Shown here one piece after another: positions 18,629 through 28,520 of a stretch of DNA of 64,000 bases (its first letter is position 1; the number at the start of each line of letters is the position of its first letter). Source of the DNA: an uncultured Collinsella sp. (GTDB lineage Bacteria > Actinomycetota > Coriobacteriia > Coriobacteriales > Coriobacteriaceae); assembly GCA_900541885.1 (NCBI GenBank), contig UQKW01000008.1:11069-75068 (forward strand). The letters are read 5' to 3'. The position numbers and the translations under genes are program-made. The notes beneath the pieces were generated by a model that was not told the origin of the DNA, made no database searches, and saw only the letters and a list, made by a program, of their open reading frames with translations.

Positions 18629-19468
18629 TTACGCCTCGGACTTCTTGGCGTAGATAAACCAGTAGCCGAGCGCGATCAGGACCGCTCCGCCCACAATGTT
18701 GCCCAGCGTGGCGGCGGATAGGTTAAACGCAATGCCCGCGGCGTTGAGCGCATCGGCGCCGGCGACGTCGGCACCATAGCCGCACGCGTGCATCACGGCA
18801 CCCATGGGCAAAAAGTACATGTTGGCGACGCAGTGCTCAAAACCGCAGACCACAAAGGCGGCGATGGGCAGCAAAATGCCCACAACCTTATCGACCACAG
18901 TCTTGCCGGCGGTACCGATCCACACGGCCAGGCACACAAAGATGTTGCACAGGATGCCGCGGAAGAAGATCGTCACCCAGTCGATCGTCACCTTGCCGGC
19001 GGCGACGCTCACCATGGAATTGGCGACCGCCTCGCCGTTGAGCTTATAGATGCCGGCCATGTACACCAAAAAGACAATGAACAGGGCACCGACAAAGTTA
19101 CCGACCCACACGACGGCCCAAGCCTTGAGCATCTGGGCCAAGGTGATCTTTTTGCTCTTGAGCGCGCAGACCATAAGCGAATTGCCGGTGAACAGCTCGG
19201 CGCCACACACCAGCACCAGCACCAGGCCCAGGCAAAAGCACAGGCCGCCCACGACGCGCTGAGCGCCCCAGCCCAGCGTGCTATCGCTCAAGAACACGGT
19301 AAAGAACAGGCCACCGAAGGCAATGAACGCGCCGGCGAACATTGCCAACAGAAAGGCCTTTGCGACCGGCAGGTTGGCCTTGGTCACGCCGGCGGCCTCG
19401 GTCTTAGCCTCGATCGCGGCGGGCGCCAGGCAATCGGGAGCGGGATATTCTGCCTTGGAATCTGCCAT
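18629..19468 (-). CDS. Formate/nitrite transporter family channel
   Basis: About 279 aa integral membrane pentameric channel of the FocA/NirC/FdhC family, with six hydrophobic segments. Family motifs include AGAFIAFGGLFFTV near residue 55, CGAELFTGNSLM in the third segment region and GFEHCVANMYFLPMG near residue 210. Location straight after the formate hydrogenlyase genes makes formate the likely substrate, moving it to and from FdhF. The ATG at 19468 is used; a GTG at 19477 has the better spaced AGGAAAG, so the protein may be three residues longer. Confidence 0.9.
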   Translation of the reverse strand: MADSKAEYPAPDCLAPAAIEAKTEAAGVTKANLPVAKAFLLAMFAGAFIAFGGLFFTVFLSDSTLGWGAQRVVGGLCFCLGLVLVLVCGAELFTGNSLMVCALKSKKITLAQMLKAWAVVWVGNFVGALFIVFLVYMAGIYKLNGEAVANSMVSVAAGKVTIDWVTIFFRGILCNIFVCLAVWIGTAGKTVVDKVVGILLPIAAFVVCGFEHCVANMYFLPMGAVMHACGYGADVAGADALNAAGIAFNLSAATLGNIVGGAVLIALGYWFIYAKKSEA

Positions 19469-19507
19469 GTCAATCACTTCTTTCCTAATCAGCAGGGACA
19501 AGCACTC

Positions 19508-20011
19508 CTATTGCTCTTGCCCCAAGCGGACAAAGTGGGAAAAGTCGTTGGCGGCCACGGCGTCGTACACGGCGTCGACGGCGTCAAAGACCTCCGGGGA
19601 CATGGGGTCATAGAACTCCGTATCGCCCGGCTGAATCCCTATGAAGACGATATCTTCGCACGATTGCTCAATCTCTTCGATCAGAATCGACAAGGGAAGC
19701 GAATGTGTGGTGAACATCGACTTGCGGGCCACGTCACGTTTTTCGAGCAAGCGGATGGCGCCAACGGGCAGCGCCATGTCGGCGGCATCGACCAAAACCA
19801 AACGCGGCGGACGCTCGCGCTTGACCTCGATGATGTCATCCTCGGGCGTCTGACCGCCATCGATGGTGTACCAGCCGGCAAGCGGCGCGTCCTCCATCTT
19901 TTTGGAGAGCACGGGGCCGGCGGCATCGTCGGCACGCAGCACGCTTCCCGCCGTGAGCACGATACCCGCAAACGGGGCGCCGTTCACACGGCCATCCACA
20001 ACGCGACCCAT
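19508..20011 (-). CDS. hycI: Hydrogenase maturation endopeptidase, HycI family
   Basis: 167 aa. Cleaves the C-terminal tail of the hydrogenase large subunit after nickel insertion. The family's nickel-sensing acidic residues fit the Asp in VLRADDAAGPV (near residue 28) and the one in LVLVDAADMALPVG (near residue 75); His in FTTHSLPL is also typical. The start overlaps the hycH stop (TAATG). It is the last maturation gene before the channel. Confidence 0.88.
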   Translation of the reverse strand: MGRVVDGRVNGAPFAGIVLTAGSVLRADDAAGPVLSKKMEDAPLAGWYTIDGGQTPEDDIIEVKRERPPRLVLVDAADMALPVGAIRLLEKRDVARKSMFTTHSLPLSILIEEIEQSCEDIVFIGIQPGDTEFYDPMSPEVFDAVDAVYDAVAANDFSHFVRLGQEQ

Positions 20012-20592
20012 TACTGCAACCTTCCCGTCAGATACACGCCCGACACATCGCGCACGCGCTCAACCAGATCGCGAAACTTCATTAAGAACGCGACCTGCTG
20101 GGCATGCAGGCCAAAGTCGTCATCGAAAACCGAGATGCCGGCCTTGGCCGACCCGCGAAAACCGCGCTCGTCGAGCAGCGCATCGCAGGCCTCGAGCAGT
20201 GACGGCACCGCCGCCTTGTCGAGCTGGCACTCACCAAAGGAGCGGATGGCCTCGAACTTGGTTTTGGCCTCCCCCTCCGGCAGCGCGTCGACGAGCGAAT
20301 AAAACACGTCCACCGGCACCGACAGGCGCGGCTCAAAGCAGTCGAGCACGCCGGTGTGGTGGCCCACGGCGAGCGTGTAGTACAGCACGTCGCAGGCCTC
20401 CTGGGGAACGTCTTCCTCGGTCTCCACAAACTTACGCGTGAGCTCGTAGAAGACCACCTGGTCGGGCGCATGACCCAGGCAGGGGTCGGCGACGCCCTCG
20501 GCGGCCTCGTCGCTTGCGCGCGAGGCATCGCCAAAGGAGCCGCCGAGCATGCCGGGACCCGCAAAGTAACCAGAGCGGTCCGTAAGCTCCAT
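20011..20592 (-). CDS. hycH: Formate hydrogenlyase maturation protein HycH
   Basis: 193 aa, soluble, no membrane segment. The DQVVFYELTRKFVETEED and DVLYYTLAVGHHTGVLDCF segments resemble the HycH family, which is needed for assembly of the hydrogenase but is not part of the final complex. It starts right behind the small-subunit stop codon and overlaps hycI. The function rests on family resemblance and gene order. Confidence 0.82.
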   Translation of the reverse strand: MELTDRSGYFAGPGMLGGSFGDASRASDEAAEGVADPCLGHAPDQVVFYELTRKFVETEEDVPQEACDVLYYTLAVGHHTGVLDCFEPRLSVPVDVFYSLVDALPEGEAKTKFEAIRSFGECQLDKAAVPSLLEACDALLDERGFRGSAKAGISVFDDDFGLHAQQVAFLMKFRDLVERVRDVSGVYLTGRLQ

Positions 20593-21375
20593 CTAGCGAC
20601 CTCCGGCCAGCACCAGATCCTGCAGCGCCGAGTAGACCTCAACGCGGCGCGGATCGTCCTGCTTGTCGATGAGCAGCGCCATGGCACCGCGGATATCGCC
20701 CTTGGGCGCACCCTCGAGCGTGTCCATAAACTCGTTGGCCAAATCGCGGCCGTAACGGTAGCCGCTCATGGCGCGAGCCTCGCGCTCGATGGCCACGCGC
20801 AGCTTGTACGGCACGCCGGGGTGCAGGATATCGGCCTGCTCGCCGGCGGCCTCCACCGTGGTCTCGGCATGGAGCTTTTGGTCCAGCAGACCGAGCGCCA
20901 TGGCAAAGCCGTAGACGGTCTGCGCGGGGCTGGGCGGGCAGCCGGGGATGTAGACGTCGACCGGCAAGATCTTGTCCGTGCCGCCCCAGACGCAGTAGTT
21001 GTCGTAGAAGATGCCGCCGGTGCAGCCGCACGCGCCATAGGACACCACGATCTTGGGATCGGGTGCGGCCTCAAAGGCGCGCAGGGCCGGCATGCGCATG
21101 GCACGCGTCACAGCGCCGGTGTACAGCAGCACATCGGCGTGACGGGGCGAGGGCACGACCTTGATGCCAAAGCGCTCGACGTCGAAGACGGGCGTGATGG
21201 AACCGAAGATCTCGATCTCGCAGCCGTTGCAGCCACCGCAGTCAACACGGTAGACGTACACCGAGCGCTTGATCTTCTTAAGAAGGGTCGCCTTGGCCTT
21301 CTCGATGCTCTCGTCGAGCTCGATCTTGGTCGGGCGGTACTGAAGCCGCTCGGGCAAAAGCGTGGGTTCGGCCAT
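20593..21375 (-). CDS. hyfI: NiFe hydrogenase small subunit (HycG/HyfI, NuoB-like)
   Basis: 260 aa. Electron-transfer subunit with one proximal 4Fe-4S cluster next to the NiFe subunit. Cys ligands are visible in VDCGGCNGCEIE (near residue 45), GACGCTGGIF and IPGCPPSP, the pattern shared with NuoB. No Tat signal, consistent with a complex facing the cytoplasm. The adjacent genes encode all its partners. Confidence 0.92.
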   Translation of the reverse strand: MAEPTLLPERLQYRPTKIELDESIEKAKATLLKKIKRSVYVYRVDCGGCNGCEIEIFGSITPVFDVERFGIKVVPSPRHADVLLYTGAVTRAMRMPALRAFEAAPDPKIVVSYGACGCTGGIFYDNYCVWGGTDKILPVDVYIPGCPPSPAQTVYGFAMALGLLDQKLHAETTVEAAGEQADILHPGVPYKLRVAIEREARAMSGYRYGRDLANEFMDTLEGAPKGDIRGAMALLIDKQDDPRRVEVYSALQDLVLAGGR

Positions 21376-21377
21376 GG

Positions 21378-22094
21378 TTACTCCTCCTTCGTTTCAAAAT
21401 CCATGATGATGCCCTCGACCGGCGCAGGACCGGCGGGGATCTCGGGCGCATCGGGGTTGAGCTCGCGGTCGATATACTCCGGGTTCACGCCGTGGCCGCC
21501 CAGATACTCCATGCCGGGGCCCTGGGGCTCACCGGACGCAAGCGTCTCGTTGGCAGCCATGCCGGCAGCGTTGCCGGTCTTTACGGCCGAGGCGGCGCGC
21601 AGGGCGTCGAGCTCGCGCTTGCACTCCTGGCACACGCGCACGGTACGGGCGGCCTGCTCGGCCTCCATGCCGCCGGCCTTTTGCAGCAGACGCTTGGCGT
21701 AGTCGATCTCCTTGTGCGGGGCAAACGGCTTGCCGCAGCGCGAGCAGTGCTCGAGCGTATAGACGCTCTTGCTGGTGAGGTCGTCCTTGCTCATGACGGC
21801 CAGCTCAAACTCCTCGGTGAGCTTGATGGCCTCCATGGGGCAGGCTTCCTCGCAGCGGCCGCAAAAGATGCAGCGACCGTAGTCGATCGACCAGGTAATG
21901 GTATCGGCCGCAAGGTCGGTGTCCATGCGAATGGCATCGGCCGGGCACGCCACGCCGCAGGCACCGCAGGCGATGCAGAGCTCGGCGTTGTGCTCGGGCT
22001 TGCCGCGCATGTCCTTGTTGGTGGGAAACGGCGCAAACGGGTACTTGACCGTCGCGTCGCCGGCCTTGGCGTTAACCTTCCAAAGCTTCAGCAT
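21378..22094 (-). CDS. hyfH: Hydrogenase iron-sulfur subunit (HycF/HyfH, NuoI-like)
   Basis: About 238 aa with two 4Fe-4S motifs, CIACGACGVACP and CIFCGRCEEACP, within residues 40-85. It carries electrons from the formate dehydrogenase arm to the hydrogenase module. The C-terminal half has four further Cys (HCSRCGKP, VCQECK), probably a zinc or extra cluster site, and a Pro-rich tail. The ATG at 22094 directly follows the large-subunit stop (TAATATG) and GAGGAGG lies upstream. Confidence 0.92.
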   Translation of the reverse strand: MLKLWKVNAKAGDATVKYPFAPFPTNKDMRGKPEHNAELCIACGACGVACPADAIRMDTDLAADTITWSIDYGRCIFCGRCEEACPMEAIKLTEEFELAVMSKDDLTSKSVYTLEHCSRCGKPFAPHKEIDYAKRLLQKAGGMEAEQAARTVRVCQECKRELDALRAASAVKTGNAAGMAANETLASGEPQGPGMEYLGGHGVNPEYIDRELNPDAPEIPAGPAPVEGIIMDFETKEE

Positions 22095-22095
22095 A

Positions 22096-23868
22096 TTAGA
22101 GCGCCTCCTCATCGAGCGGGGCGGCCATGGTGCCCTCACCCGCAAGCGGCGACTTGTCGCGCCAGACGTTCTCGAACTGCTCCTTGTCGAGCACGTGGTC
22201 GCGCTTGGCGGCGACATCGGTCACCGTCACGCGGTCGGTGCAGGAGTAGCACGGGTCGAGCGAACCGACGATCAGTGCCGCGTCGCCCACGGTGTTGCCG
22301 CGGAACATGTAGCGCAGGACCGGCCAGTTGCTGTACGTGGCCGCCTTGGCGCGCCAGCGGTAGCACTTCTGGTTGTTGCCGAGCATGGCCCAGTGCACGT
22401 CCTCGCCGCGCGGCGCCTCGGTGGCGCCGATGGCGTACTTGTGCGGGGCGTACTCCCAATCCGTGGTGAGGATGGGGCCCGACGGGCAGTTCTCGAGCAT
22501 GGTCTCGATCATGTCGATCGAATCGTAGACCTCCTGGATGCGAACGGCGGTACGGCCGAAGGCATCGCAGGTGTCGGCCGTGGCGGCGTGCATCTTTTGA
22601 ACGTCCGGATCAGCGTAGCCGTCGAAGGGATGGTCAAAGCGCACGTCGCGGGCATAGCCCGAGCCACGCATGAGCGGGCCGACCGGCGAGAAGTCGCGTG
22701 CGATCTTGCGATCCAGAATGCCGATGCCACTCGTACGCTCAATAAAGTTGGGCGTGGAGAGCAGCATGTCGACGAGTTCCTGAACCTCGGAGCGCAGCTG
22801 GTGGATGGTCGTGAGCGTGGAGAGCTTCTGCTCGGCCAAAATGTCGCGACGCACGCCGCCGATCACGTTGAGGCCATAGGTCTTACGGTGGCCGGAGAGT
22901 TTCTCGGCCAGGTCCATGGACTTCTCGCGAACGCGGAAGAACTGCTGGAAGCCGGAATCGAAGCCGGTGTAGTGCGATGCGAGGCCAATGTTGAGCAGGT
23001 GCGAGTGCAGGCGCTCGACCTCGAGCATGATGGCGCGGATGTACTGCGCGCGCGGCGGGACGTGAATGCCCTGGGCGCGCTCGACAGCCTCGGCGTAGGC
23101 CACCGAGTGGGCGCAGCCGCAGATGCCGCAGATTCGGTCGGCGAGGAACGTCACGGCGTCATAGTTCAGGCGCGTCTCGGCGACCTTCTCCATGCCGCGG
23201 TGCACGTAGAACAGACGGTAGTCGGCGTCGACGATCGTCTCGCCCTCGACGAACAGGCGGAAGTGGCCGGGCTCGTCGGAGGTAATGTGCAACGGACCCA
23301 TGGGGACGAGTGTGGTCTCCTTGCCCTTGGTGTCGGCCAAGAACTCGTAGTTTTCCATGTCGCTCGCGGGAGCGGGACGGAAACGGTAGTCCATGGAGTC
23401 CTTGCGCAGCGGATACAGGCCGCTGGGCCAATCATCGGGCAGCACGAGGCGACGACGGTCGGGCAGACCCTCGGGGATCAGGCCGAACATGTCGCGCAGC
23501 TCGCGCTCGCCCCACACGCAGGCGGGGACGAACGGCGTCACGGACGGGAACGTCATCTTGGCGGGATCGACCTCGGTGCGCACGGTCACCCAGCCGGGGT
23601 CCTCCCCCTCCATGGAGATGACGTAATACACGGCGTAACGGCCGCACAGGCTGCGCTCATCGTTGCCGATGATCACGGGAATCCAGCCGTAGCGCTCGTA
23701 GTACAGGTAGTGGACGGCCTCGGGCAGCTTGTCCTGCTTGACGGTAATCGTCAGCTGGTCCTCGCACTGCCACTCGACCTTCTCGATAGCGCCCGGCACT
23801 GCGGCGCGCAGGGCCTCGACGTGGCTTTCGCAACGACGAGCGTAGTCCTTCTTTTCAGGTTCTGCCAT
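22096..23868 (-). CDS. hyfG: NiFe hydrogenase large subunit with fused NuoC domain (HycE/HyfG)
   Basis: 590 aa. Residues 1-180 form a NuoC-like domain (SVTPFVPACVWGERELRDMFGL). The rest is the NiFe catalytic subunit that reduces protons to H2. NiFe ligands are RICGICGCAHS near residue 247 and DPCYSCTDR near residue 540. The protein extends about 50 residues beyond the last Cys motif, which is the kind of tail the hycI protease would remove. Operon spacing to neighbours is 1-5 bases. Confidence 0.94.
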   Translation of the reverse strand: MAEPEKKDYARRCESHVEALRAAVPGAIEKVEWQCEDQLTITVKQDKLPEAVHYLYYERYGWIPVIIGNDERSLCGRYAVYYVISMEGEDPGWVTVRTEVDPAKMTFPSVTPFVPACVWGERELRDMFGLIPEGLPDRRRLVLPDDWPSGLYPLRKDSMDYRFRPAPASDMENYEFLADTKGKETTLVPMGPLHITSDEPGHFRLFVEGETIVDADYRLFYVHRGMEKVAETRLNYDAVTFLADRICGICGCAHSVAYAEAVERAQGIHVPPRAQYIRAIMLEVERLHSHLLNIGLASHYTGFDSGFQQFFRVREKSMDLAEKLSGHRKTYGLNVIGGVRRDILAEQKLSTLTTIHQLRSEVQELVDMLLSTPNFIERTSGIGILDRKIARDFSPVGPLMRGSGYARDVRFDHPFDGYADPDVQKMHAATADTCDAFGRTAVRIQEVYDSIDMIETMLENCPSGPILTTDWEYAPHKYAIGATEAPRGEDVHWAMLGNNQKCYRWRAKAATYSNWPVLRYMFRGNTVGDAALIVGSLDPCYSCTDRVTVTDVAAKRDHVLDKEQFENVWRDKSPLAGEGTMAAPLDEEAL

Positions 23869-23872
23869 GGTG

Positions 23873-25438
23873 CTAATTCACCTCGCTTGTCTTGGTCTGG
23901 GAACTGAACACCATGCGGTAGAGAGGAGCCTCGTGGAGCTCTTCGACGCTCTGGTTCAAAACGACGGACGTTGCATCCTCGACGCCGCTCGTGATGGCGA
24001 CCGGGGTGGCGATACCGAACCACATGACCACGATCGCGAGGGCGATCTCGGGGATGATCATGAGGGCGGGCACCTCGTGGCGCTTCATGCCCTCGGGCGC
24101 CTTGCCGAAGATGGACTTGAGCGCGATGCCGGTAAGGGCAAAGTACACGCCGGTGAGGCCAATGGCCACGAGCACGACCACCCAGATGGGACCGGACTGG
24201 ACGCCGGCCACGAAGGTGAGGAACTCGGAGATGAACAGGGCGAACGGCGGGAAGGCGGCGAGCGCGAGCAGGGCGATGATGGTGAGCGCTGCCGTGACGG
24301 GAGCGATCTCGACGACGCCCTTGATCTTGTTCAGGTCGCGGGTGTGGTAGATGTGCTGGATGTTACCGGCCATGCAGAAGGCGAGCGCCTTCGTGAAACC
24401 GTGGAAGATGCAGTGCAGCAGGCAGGCGGCGATACCGAGCGGACCACCGATACCCAGGCACAGCGCGACCACGCCGACGTTGTCGACGGAGGAGTACGCG
24501 AAGCGGCGCTTGATATCGTCCTGCTTAAAGATGCACAGGGCGGCCACCAGGATGGACAGCGTGCCCAGGATGAGCAGGAGCGTACGCGGATAGGTGTCGC
24601 CCACCGTGATGATGGACAGGGAGTAGAAGCGGATGATCACCAGCATGGCGCACTTGAGCAGCACGCCCGAGAGCAGCGCGGAGACCGGGCTCGGAGCCTG
24701 GGAGTGCGCGTCGGGCAGCCAAGTGTGCATGGGGAACAGGCCCGCCTTGGTGCCAAAGCCGATCACGATGAACGCGAACGCGAGGCGCACGAGCATCGGG
24801 TCGAACTGGTCGGCGTAGGGCATGATGGAGGTGAGGAAGGCTGCCTCATGCGCGTTGGGCATGATATCGGCGGCGTTCGCGTAGATGAGCAGCGTGCCGA
24901 ACAGGCCGAAGGCCACGCCGGCGGTGCAGACCATCGCGTACTTCCAAGACGCCTCGAGCGCCTGCTTGTTCTTGTAGATGCCCACGAGGAACACGGTCGA
25001 CAACGTGGTGGCCTCGACCGCCGCCCAGGTGAGGATGATGTTGTTGGACAGGCAGGCGAGCAGCATCGTGAAAACGAACAGGCTAAACAGCGCGTAGTAC
25101 TGCTTGGTGCGCTCGGCCGGCATGGTCTTCTCCTCGATATCGATCTTGATATAGGAGATGGAGTACACGCCGGTGATGAACCCGATGATGCCTACCAGAA
25201 GGACGAAGATCGACGAGAGCGAATCGAGATGGAGCCACAGGCCCAAAGCGTCGATATTCTGCCCGCTCGAGAGCATGGTTCCCGCGGTGACGACCGAAAG
25301 GACGAGGGTCGCCGCGACGGAGATGGTGTTGAGCCCCGCAAAGACGCTGTAGGACGTCGTCTTGGGGAGCGCAGCCATAATCAGGGAGAACACGAGGGGA
25401 CAAGCGAGCAGGGCGACCGTCAGCATTGAAACATCCAT
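23873..25438 (-). CDS. hyfF: Hydrogenase-4 membrane subunit HyfF (antiporter-like)
   Basis: 521 aa, about 13-14 hydrophobic segments, proton-conducting NuoL/M/N family. The conserved Lys and His appear in LPDAHSQAPSPVSALLSG and the KRRFAYSSVDNVG block; the membrane Glu lies in LTWAAVEATTLSTVF. It belongs to the ion-pumping arm of an FHL-2 type complex and is probably used to conserve energy from formate-driven hydrogen production. Confidence 0.9.
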   Translation of the reverse strand: MDVSMLTVALLACPLVFSLIMAALPKTTSYSVFAGLNTISVAATLVLSVVTAGTMLSSGQNIDALGLWLHLDSLSSIFVLLVGIIGFITGVYSISYIKIDIEEKTMPAERTKQYYALFSLFVFTMLLACLSNNIILTWAAVEATTLSTVFLVGIYKNKQALEASWKYAMVCTAGVAFGLFGTLLIYANAADIMPNAHEAAFLTSIMPYADQFDPMLVRLAFAFIVIGFGTKAGLFPMHTWLPDAHSQAPSPVSALLSGVLLKCAMLVIIRFYSLSIITVGDTYPRTLLLILGTLSILVAALCIFKQDDIKRRFAYSSVDNVGVVALCLGIGGPLGIAACLLHCIFHGFTKALAFCMAGNIQHIYHTRDLNKIKGVVEIAPVTAALTIIALLALAAFPPFALFISEFLTFVAGVQSGPIWVVVLVAIGLTGVYFALTGIALKSIFGKAPEGMKRHEVPALMIIPEIALAIVVMWFGIATPVAITSGVEDATSVVLNQSVEELHEAPLYRMVFSSQTKTSEVN

Positions 25439-25441
25439 GGC

Positions 25442-26095
25442 CTACCCCTTCAATTCGGTCAGGTCGTGGGAGTCGAGCGACTTGGTGTCGTTCCAGATCC
25501 TCACGACGACGGCGGACATGATGATGACGGCGAAAATGGCGTCGGTGGCGATGCCGATCTCGATGATCTCGGGGGCCGTGGGCGCGAGCAGGGCGAGCGT
25601 CACGTGGCTACCGTTCTCCATAAGGCAGTACCCGAAGATTTGCTTGAGGATGTTGCGCTGGGAGATGATGCACGTGAGGCCGACGAAGAAGTGCGCGAAG
25701 CTGATGGCGAGGGCCGGAGTAGCCACCTCAGCGGTGGGCAGGCTCAGGCGCGTGACCACCGCGAAGCAGATGGCCACCTCCAGACCGGTGAGGATGATGG
25801 TCCAGGCCGGCTTGATGGAGGAGGTCAGCGTGCTATCGGCAGGCGAACCCATCTTTTTGTAGGCACGGTTGAGAATGAACGGAACGAGGATCACCTTGGT
25901 GACGAAGGCCGACGCGGCCCACATGAGAAGCTCGGTGGCACCGGTGGTGAGGCCCAGGGTGAGCAGCACGCCCACCAGGACAACCGACTGGATCGCGTAC
26001 CACTTAATGGCGGACGGGATGGTCTTCGAGACGACCACCATGGTGGAGGTCACGATCAGAAGACCGCCCAGGATATTGACTAACGAATAACCCAT
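25442..26095 (-). CDS. hyfE: Hydrogenase-4 membrane subunit HyfE
   Basis: 217 aa with about seven hydrophobic segments; small membrane subunit related to NuoK/MrpC types and characteristic of hyf-type (group 4) hydrogenases. It lies between hyfD and hyfF with 3- to 10-base gaps. Assigned by size, topology and position; no catalytic motif is expected. Confidence 0.85.
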   Translation of the reverse strand: MGYSLVNILGGLLIVTSTMVVVSKTIPSAIKWYAIQSVVLVGVLLTLGLTTGATELLMWAASAFVTKVILVPFILNRAYKKMGSPADSTLTSSIKPAWTIILTGLEVAICFAVVTRLSLPTAEVATPALAISFAHFFVGLTCIISQRNILKQIFGYCLMENGSHVTLALLAPTAPEIIEIGIATDAIFAVIIMSAVVVRIWNDTKSLDSHDLTELKG

Positions 26096-26105
26096 GTCCT
26101 ACCTC

Positions 26106-27563
26106 CTAACCCATCCAACTAGAGGACAGAGGACCGGCGACGACGACCATGATCATGAGGACGACGAACACGAACGCCATGGCGCGCGGAAGGGGCTGGC
26201 CGGCGGCCACGGTCTCGCTCGGCTCACCGGGCAGGACCTTACCCATCCAACGCAGGAACCATGCGAAGGTGGCGACGGTCTCGACGACCATGACGCACAC
26301 GAGGACGAAGATGACCGTGTTGGAAGCACCAACCGCGAAGCCACCGGAAATAATCTGGAACTTGGAGAAGAACGTGCTCATGGGGGGCACGCCGGCGATA
26401 GCGGTCGCGGCGACCGCGAAGCCCACGCCCGTGACCGGGTACTTCTTCATGAGGCCCTGGATCTTGGGCAACATACGGGTTCCCAGCGTGAAGCTGAGGG
26501 AGCCGGCGATGAGGAAGAACAGGGTCTTGGTGAACGCGTGGTTGAAGATGTGCTCGACGGCGCCGTTGAACGCCATCTGGCTTCCGAACACGGAGAGGCC
26601 CAGGCCGAAGAACACGTAGGCGAGCTGCGCGATCGTCGAGAAGGCGAGCAGGCGCTTCATATCCTTCTGGGGCAGGTACATGAGGAAACCGAGGAGCATG
26701 GTCACGACGGCGTCGATGATGGCGACCCAACCGACGATCTCGGGGATATCGCCGGCACTCGCAAGAGCGCGGGCGAACACGCACACGCCGACCTTCACCA
26801 TGGACGCGCCATGGAGGTAGGCGGAAACGGGCGTGGGGGCCTCCATTGCGGAGGGCAGCCACATGTAGAGCGGGAACTGGGCGGACTTGGCCCAAGCGGC
26901 GAACAGGATGAGCAGCAGCACGACGGTCTTCATACCGGAATCGAGCTGGGAGATCGCGCTCAGCGCGAACGTGCCGGTTCCGGCGAACAGGAAGGCCGCG
27001 CCGATGTAGAGTCCCAGAGCGCCGATATGGGTGATGATGAGCGCCTTCATACCGGCCTTCTTGGCCGTGGGCGTCATGTAGTAGCTGATGAGGCCCCAGG
27101 AGCACACGCCGGTGATCTCGAAGAAAACGAGCTGGCCGACGATGGTGGAGCTGTAGGCGAGACCGGCCATGGCGCCGATGAACGTGGAGAAGTACACGTA
27201 GAAGCGGCGACGGGGCGCGTCGGGATGCTCCTTGTTCTTATCGCTCATGTACGGGAACGAATAGATGACGACGAGCAGGCCGATAGCGACGAACGCGGGT
27301 GCGAGCAGCGTGCTCATCCGGTCGAATATGAAGCCCATGACCAAGGTCTGGCCCATACTCGCCCAGGTTACATCGACCGCGTTCATGCCGTTTCCGGCAA
27401 ACGTCGCGGCCAAGCCAACGGAAGCGACCGTGGCGATGCCGCCGGCAAAGGCGCAGATCCATTTAGCGTAGGGACGCGGCAGCATGACGATGAGCAGGGA
27501 GCCCAGCATGGGGACGGCGATCGCCACCATGGCAAAGAGGGACAAGCTCGATTCGATTGACAT
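26106..27563 (-). CDS. hyfD: Hydrogenase-4 membrane subunit HyfD (antiporter-like)
   Basis: 485 aa, about 13 hydrophobic segments, second of three antiporter-like subunits. Conserved features are FPLYMWLPSAMEAPTPVSAYLHG and KDMKRLLAFSTIAQLAYV. Having HyfB, HyfD and HyfF together distinguishes this complex from the simpler E. coli FHL-1, which has only HycC. Confidence 0.9.
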   Translation of the reverse strand: MSIESSLSLFAMVAIAVPMLGSLLIVMLPRPYAKWICAFAGGIATVASVGLAATFAGNGMNAVDVTWASMGQTLVMGFIFDRMSTLLAPAFVAIGLLVVIYSFPYMSDKNKEHPDAPRRRFYVYFSTFIGAMAGLAYSSTIVGQLVFFEITGVCSWGLISYYMTPTAKKAGMKALIITHIGALGLYIGAAFLFAGTGTFALSAISQLDSGMKTVVLLLILFAAWAKSAQFPLYMWLPSAMEAPTPVSAYLHGASMVKVGVCVFARALASAGDIPEIVGWVAIIDAVVTMLLGFLMYLPQKDMKRLLAFSTIAQLAYVFFGLGLSVFGSQMAFNGAVEHIFNHAFTKTLFFLIAGSLSFTLGTRMLPKIQGLMKKYPVTGVGFAVAATAIAGVPPMSTFFSKFQIISGGFAVGASNTVIFVLVCVMVVETVATFAWFLRWMGKVLPGEPSETVAAGQPLPRAMAFVFVVLMIMVVVAGPLSSSWMG

Positions 27564-27579
27564 AGTTTCTCCCTTCTCC

Positions 27580-28503
27580 CTACACGCCTACGACGACGAA
27601 GACGAACGCGAGGACCGCGATGCCGACGACGGCCCAGGTCTGGTTACCGAGCACCTTGAAGCGCGAACGGGAAACGGAGTTCTCGAGCACGCCGCAGACA
27701 ACGAAATCGACCAGGCACTTGACAAGGAAGACGACGGCGCCCACGAGAGCGGTGACGCCGATGGTCGCGGGCTCTCCCCAGGGGATGAAGATGGAGGTGA
27801 ACCAAGCGACGACCACGACCTGCTTCATGCCCATGGCGAGCTTCATCATGGCCAGGGACGGGCCGGAGAGCTCGGCGAGCGGGCCCTCCTGGAGCTCCTG
27901 CTCGGCTTCGGCCTGATCGAACGGAAGCTTGCCGAGCTCCATATAGCAGGCAGCCGCGAAGGCGACGCCGGCGAGGATGACGGCGACGACGCTCGAGACG
28001 TTGCCCGTAACGATGTGCTGACCCATGGTCGCAATGTCCGTGGAGCCGCACACGATGGCGACGGTAAACAGCGCGATGAGCATGGACGGCTCGATGAGCA
28101 CGCTCATGAGGAGCTCGCGGATACCGCCGAAGCCCGCGTAGGCGTTGGAGGAATCCACGCCGGACAGCGCGAAGAAGAAGCGGGACAGCGCGAGCGCGTA
28201 CATGATGGTGATGGCGTCACCAAAGACGGGCATGGGGCTCTCGAGCGTGAACATGGGCAGGCCCATGGCGAGCATGAACGACACCGCGAGGAACAGCGGC
28301 GGCATGATGCGCAGCACGAAGCTCGAGTCGGAACTCACGGACTCGGGACGCGCCATGAGCTTCGCGAGGTCCCGGTAATCCTGAAGGATGGACGGACCGC
28401 GGCGATTGTGCATCTTCGCGCGAATCACACGGGCGAGGCCGGAGAAGAAGGGCGCGACCAGCATGACCACGAGGCCCTGCGCTATCGCAAGAACGATGTT
28501 CAT
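27580..28503 (-). CDS. hyfC: Hydrogenase membrane anchor subunit HyfC/HycD (NuoH-like)
   Basis: 307 aa, about eight hydrophobic segments. NuoH-family loop residues are seen in RRGPSILQDYRDLAKL and, further on, in GKLPFDQAEAEQELQEGPLAE, the acidic loop that contacts the peripheral arm. It couples hydrogenase chemistry to the proton channel. Located between hyfB and hyfD with short gaps. Confidence 0.92.
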   Translation of the reverse strand: MNIVLAIAQGLVVMLVAPFFSGLARVIRAKMHNRRGPSILQDYRDLAKLMARPESVSSDSSFVLRIMPPLFLAVSFMLAMGLPMFTLESPMPVFGDAITIMYALALSRFFFALSGVDSSNAYAGFGGIRELLMSVLIEPSMLIALFTVAIVCGSTDIATMGQHIVTGNVSSVVAVILAGVAFAAACYMELGKLPFDQAEAEQELQEGPLAELSGPSLAMMKLAMGMKQVVVVAWFTSIFIPWGEPATIGVTALVGAVVFLVKCLVDFVVCGVLENSVSRSRFKVLGNQTWAVVGIAVLAFVFVVVGV

Positions 28504-28520
28504 AATATCCTCTCCCCTCT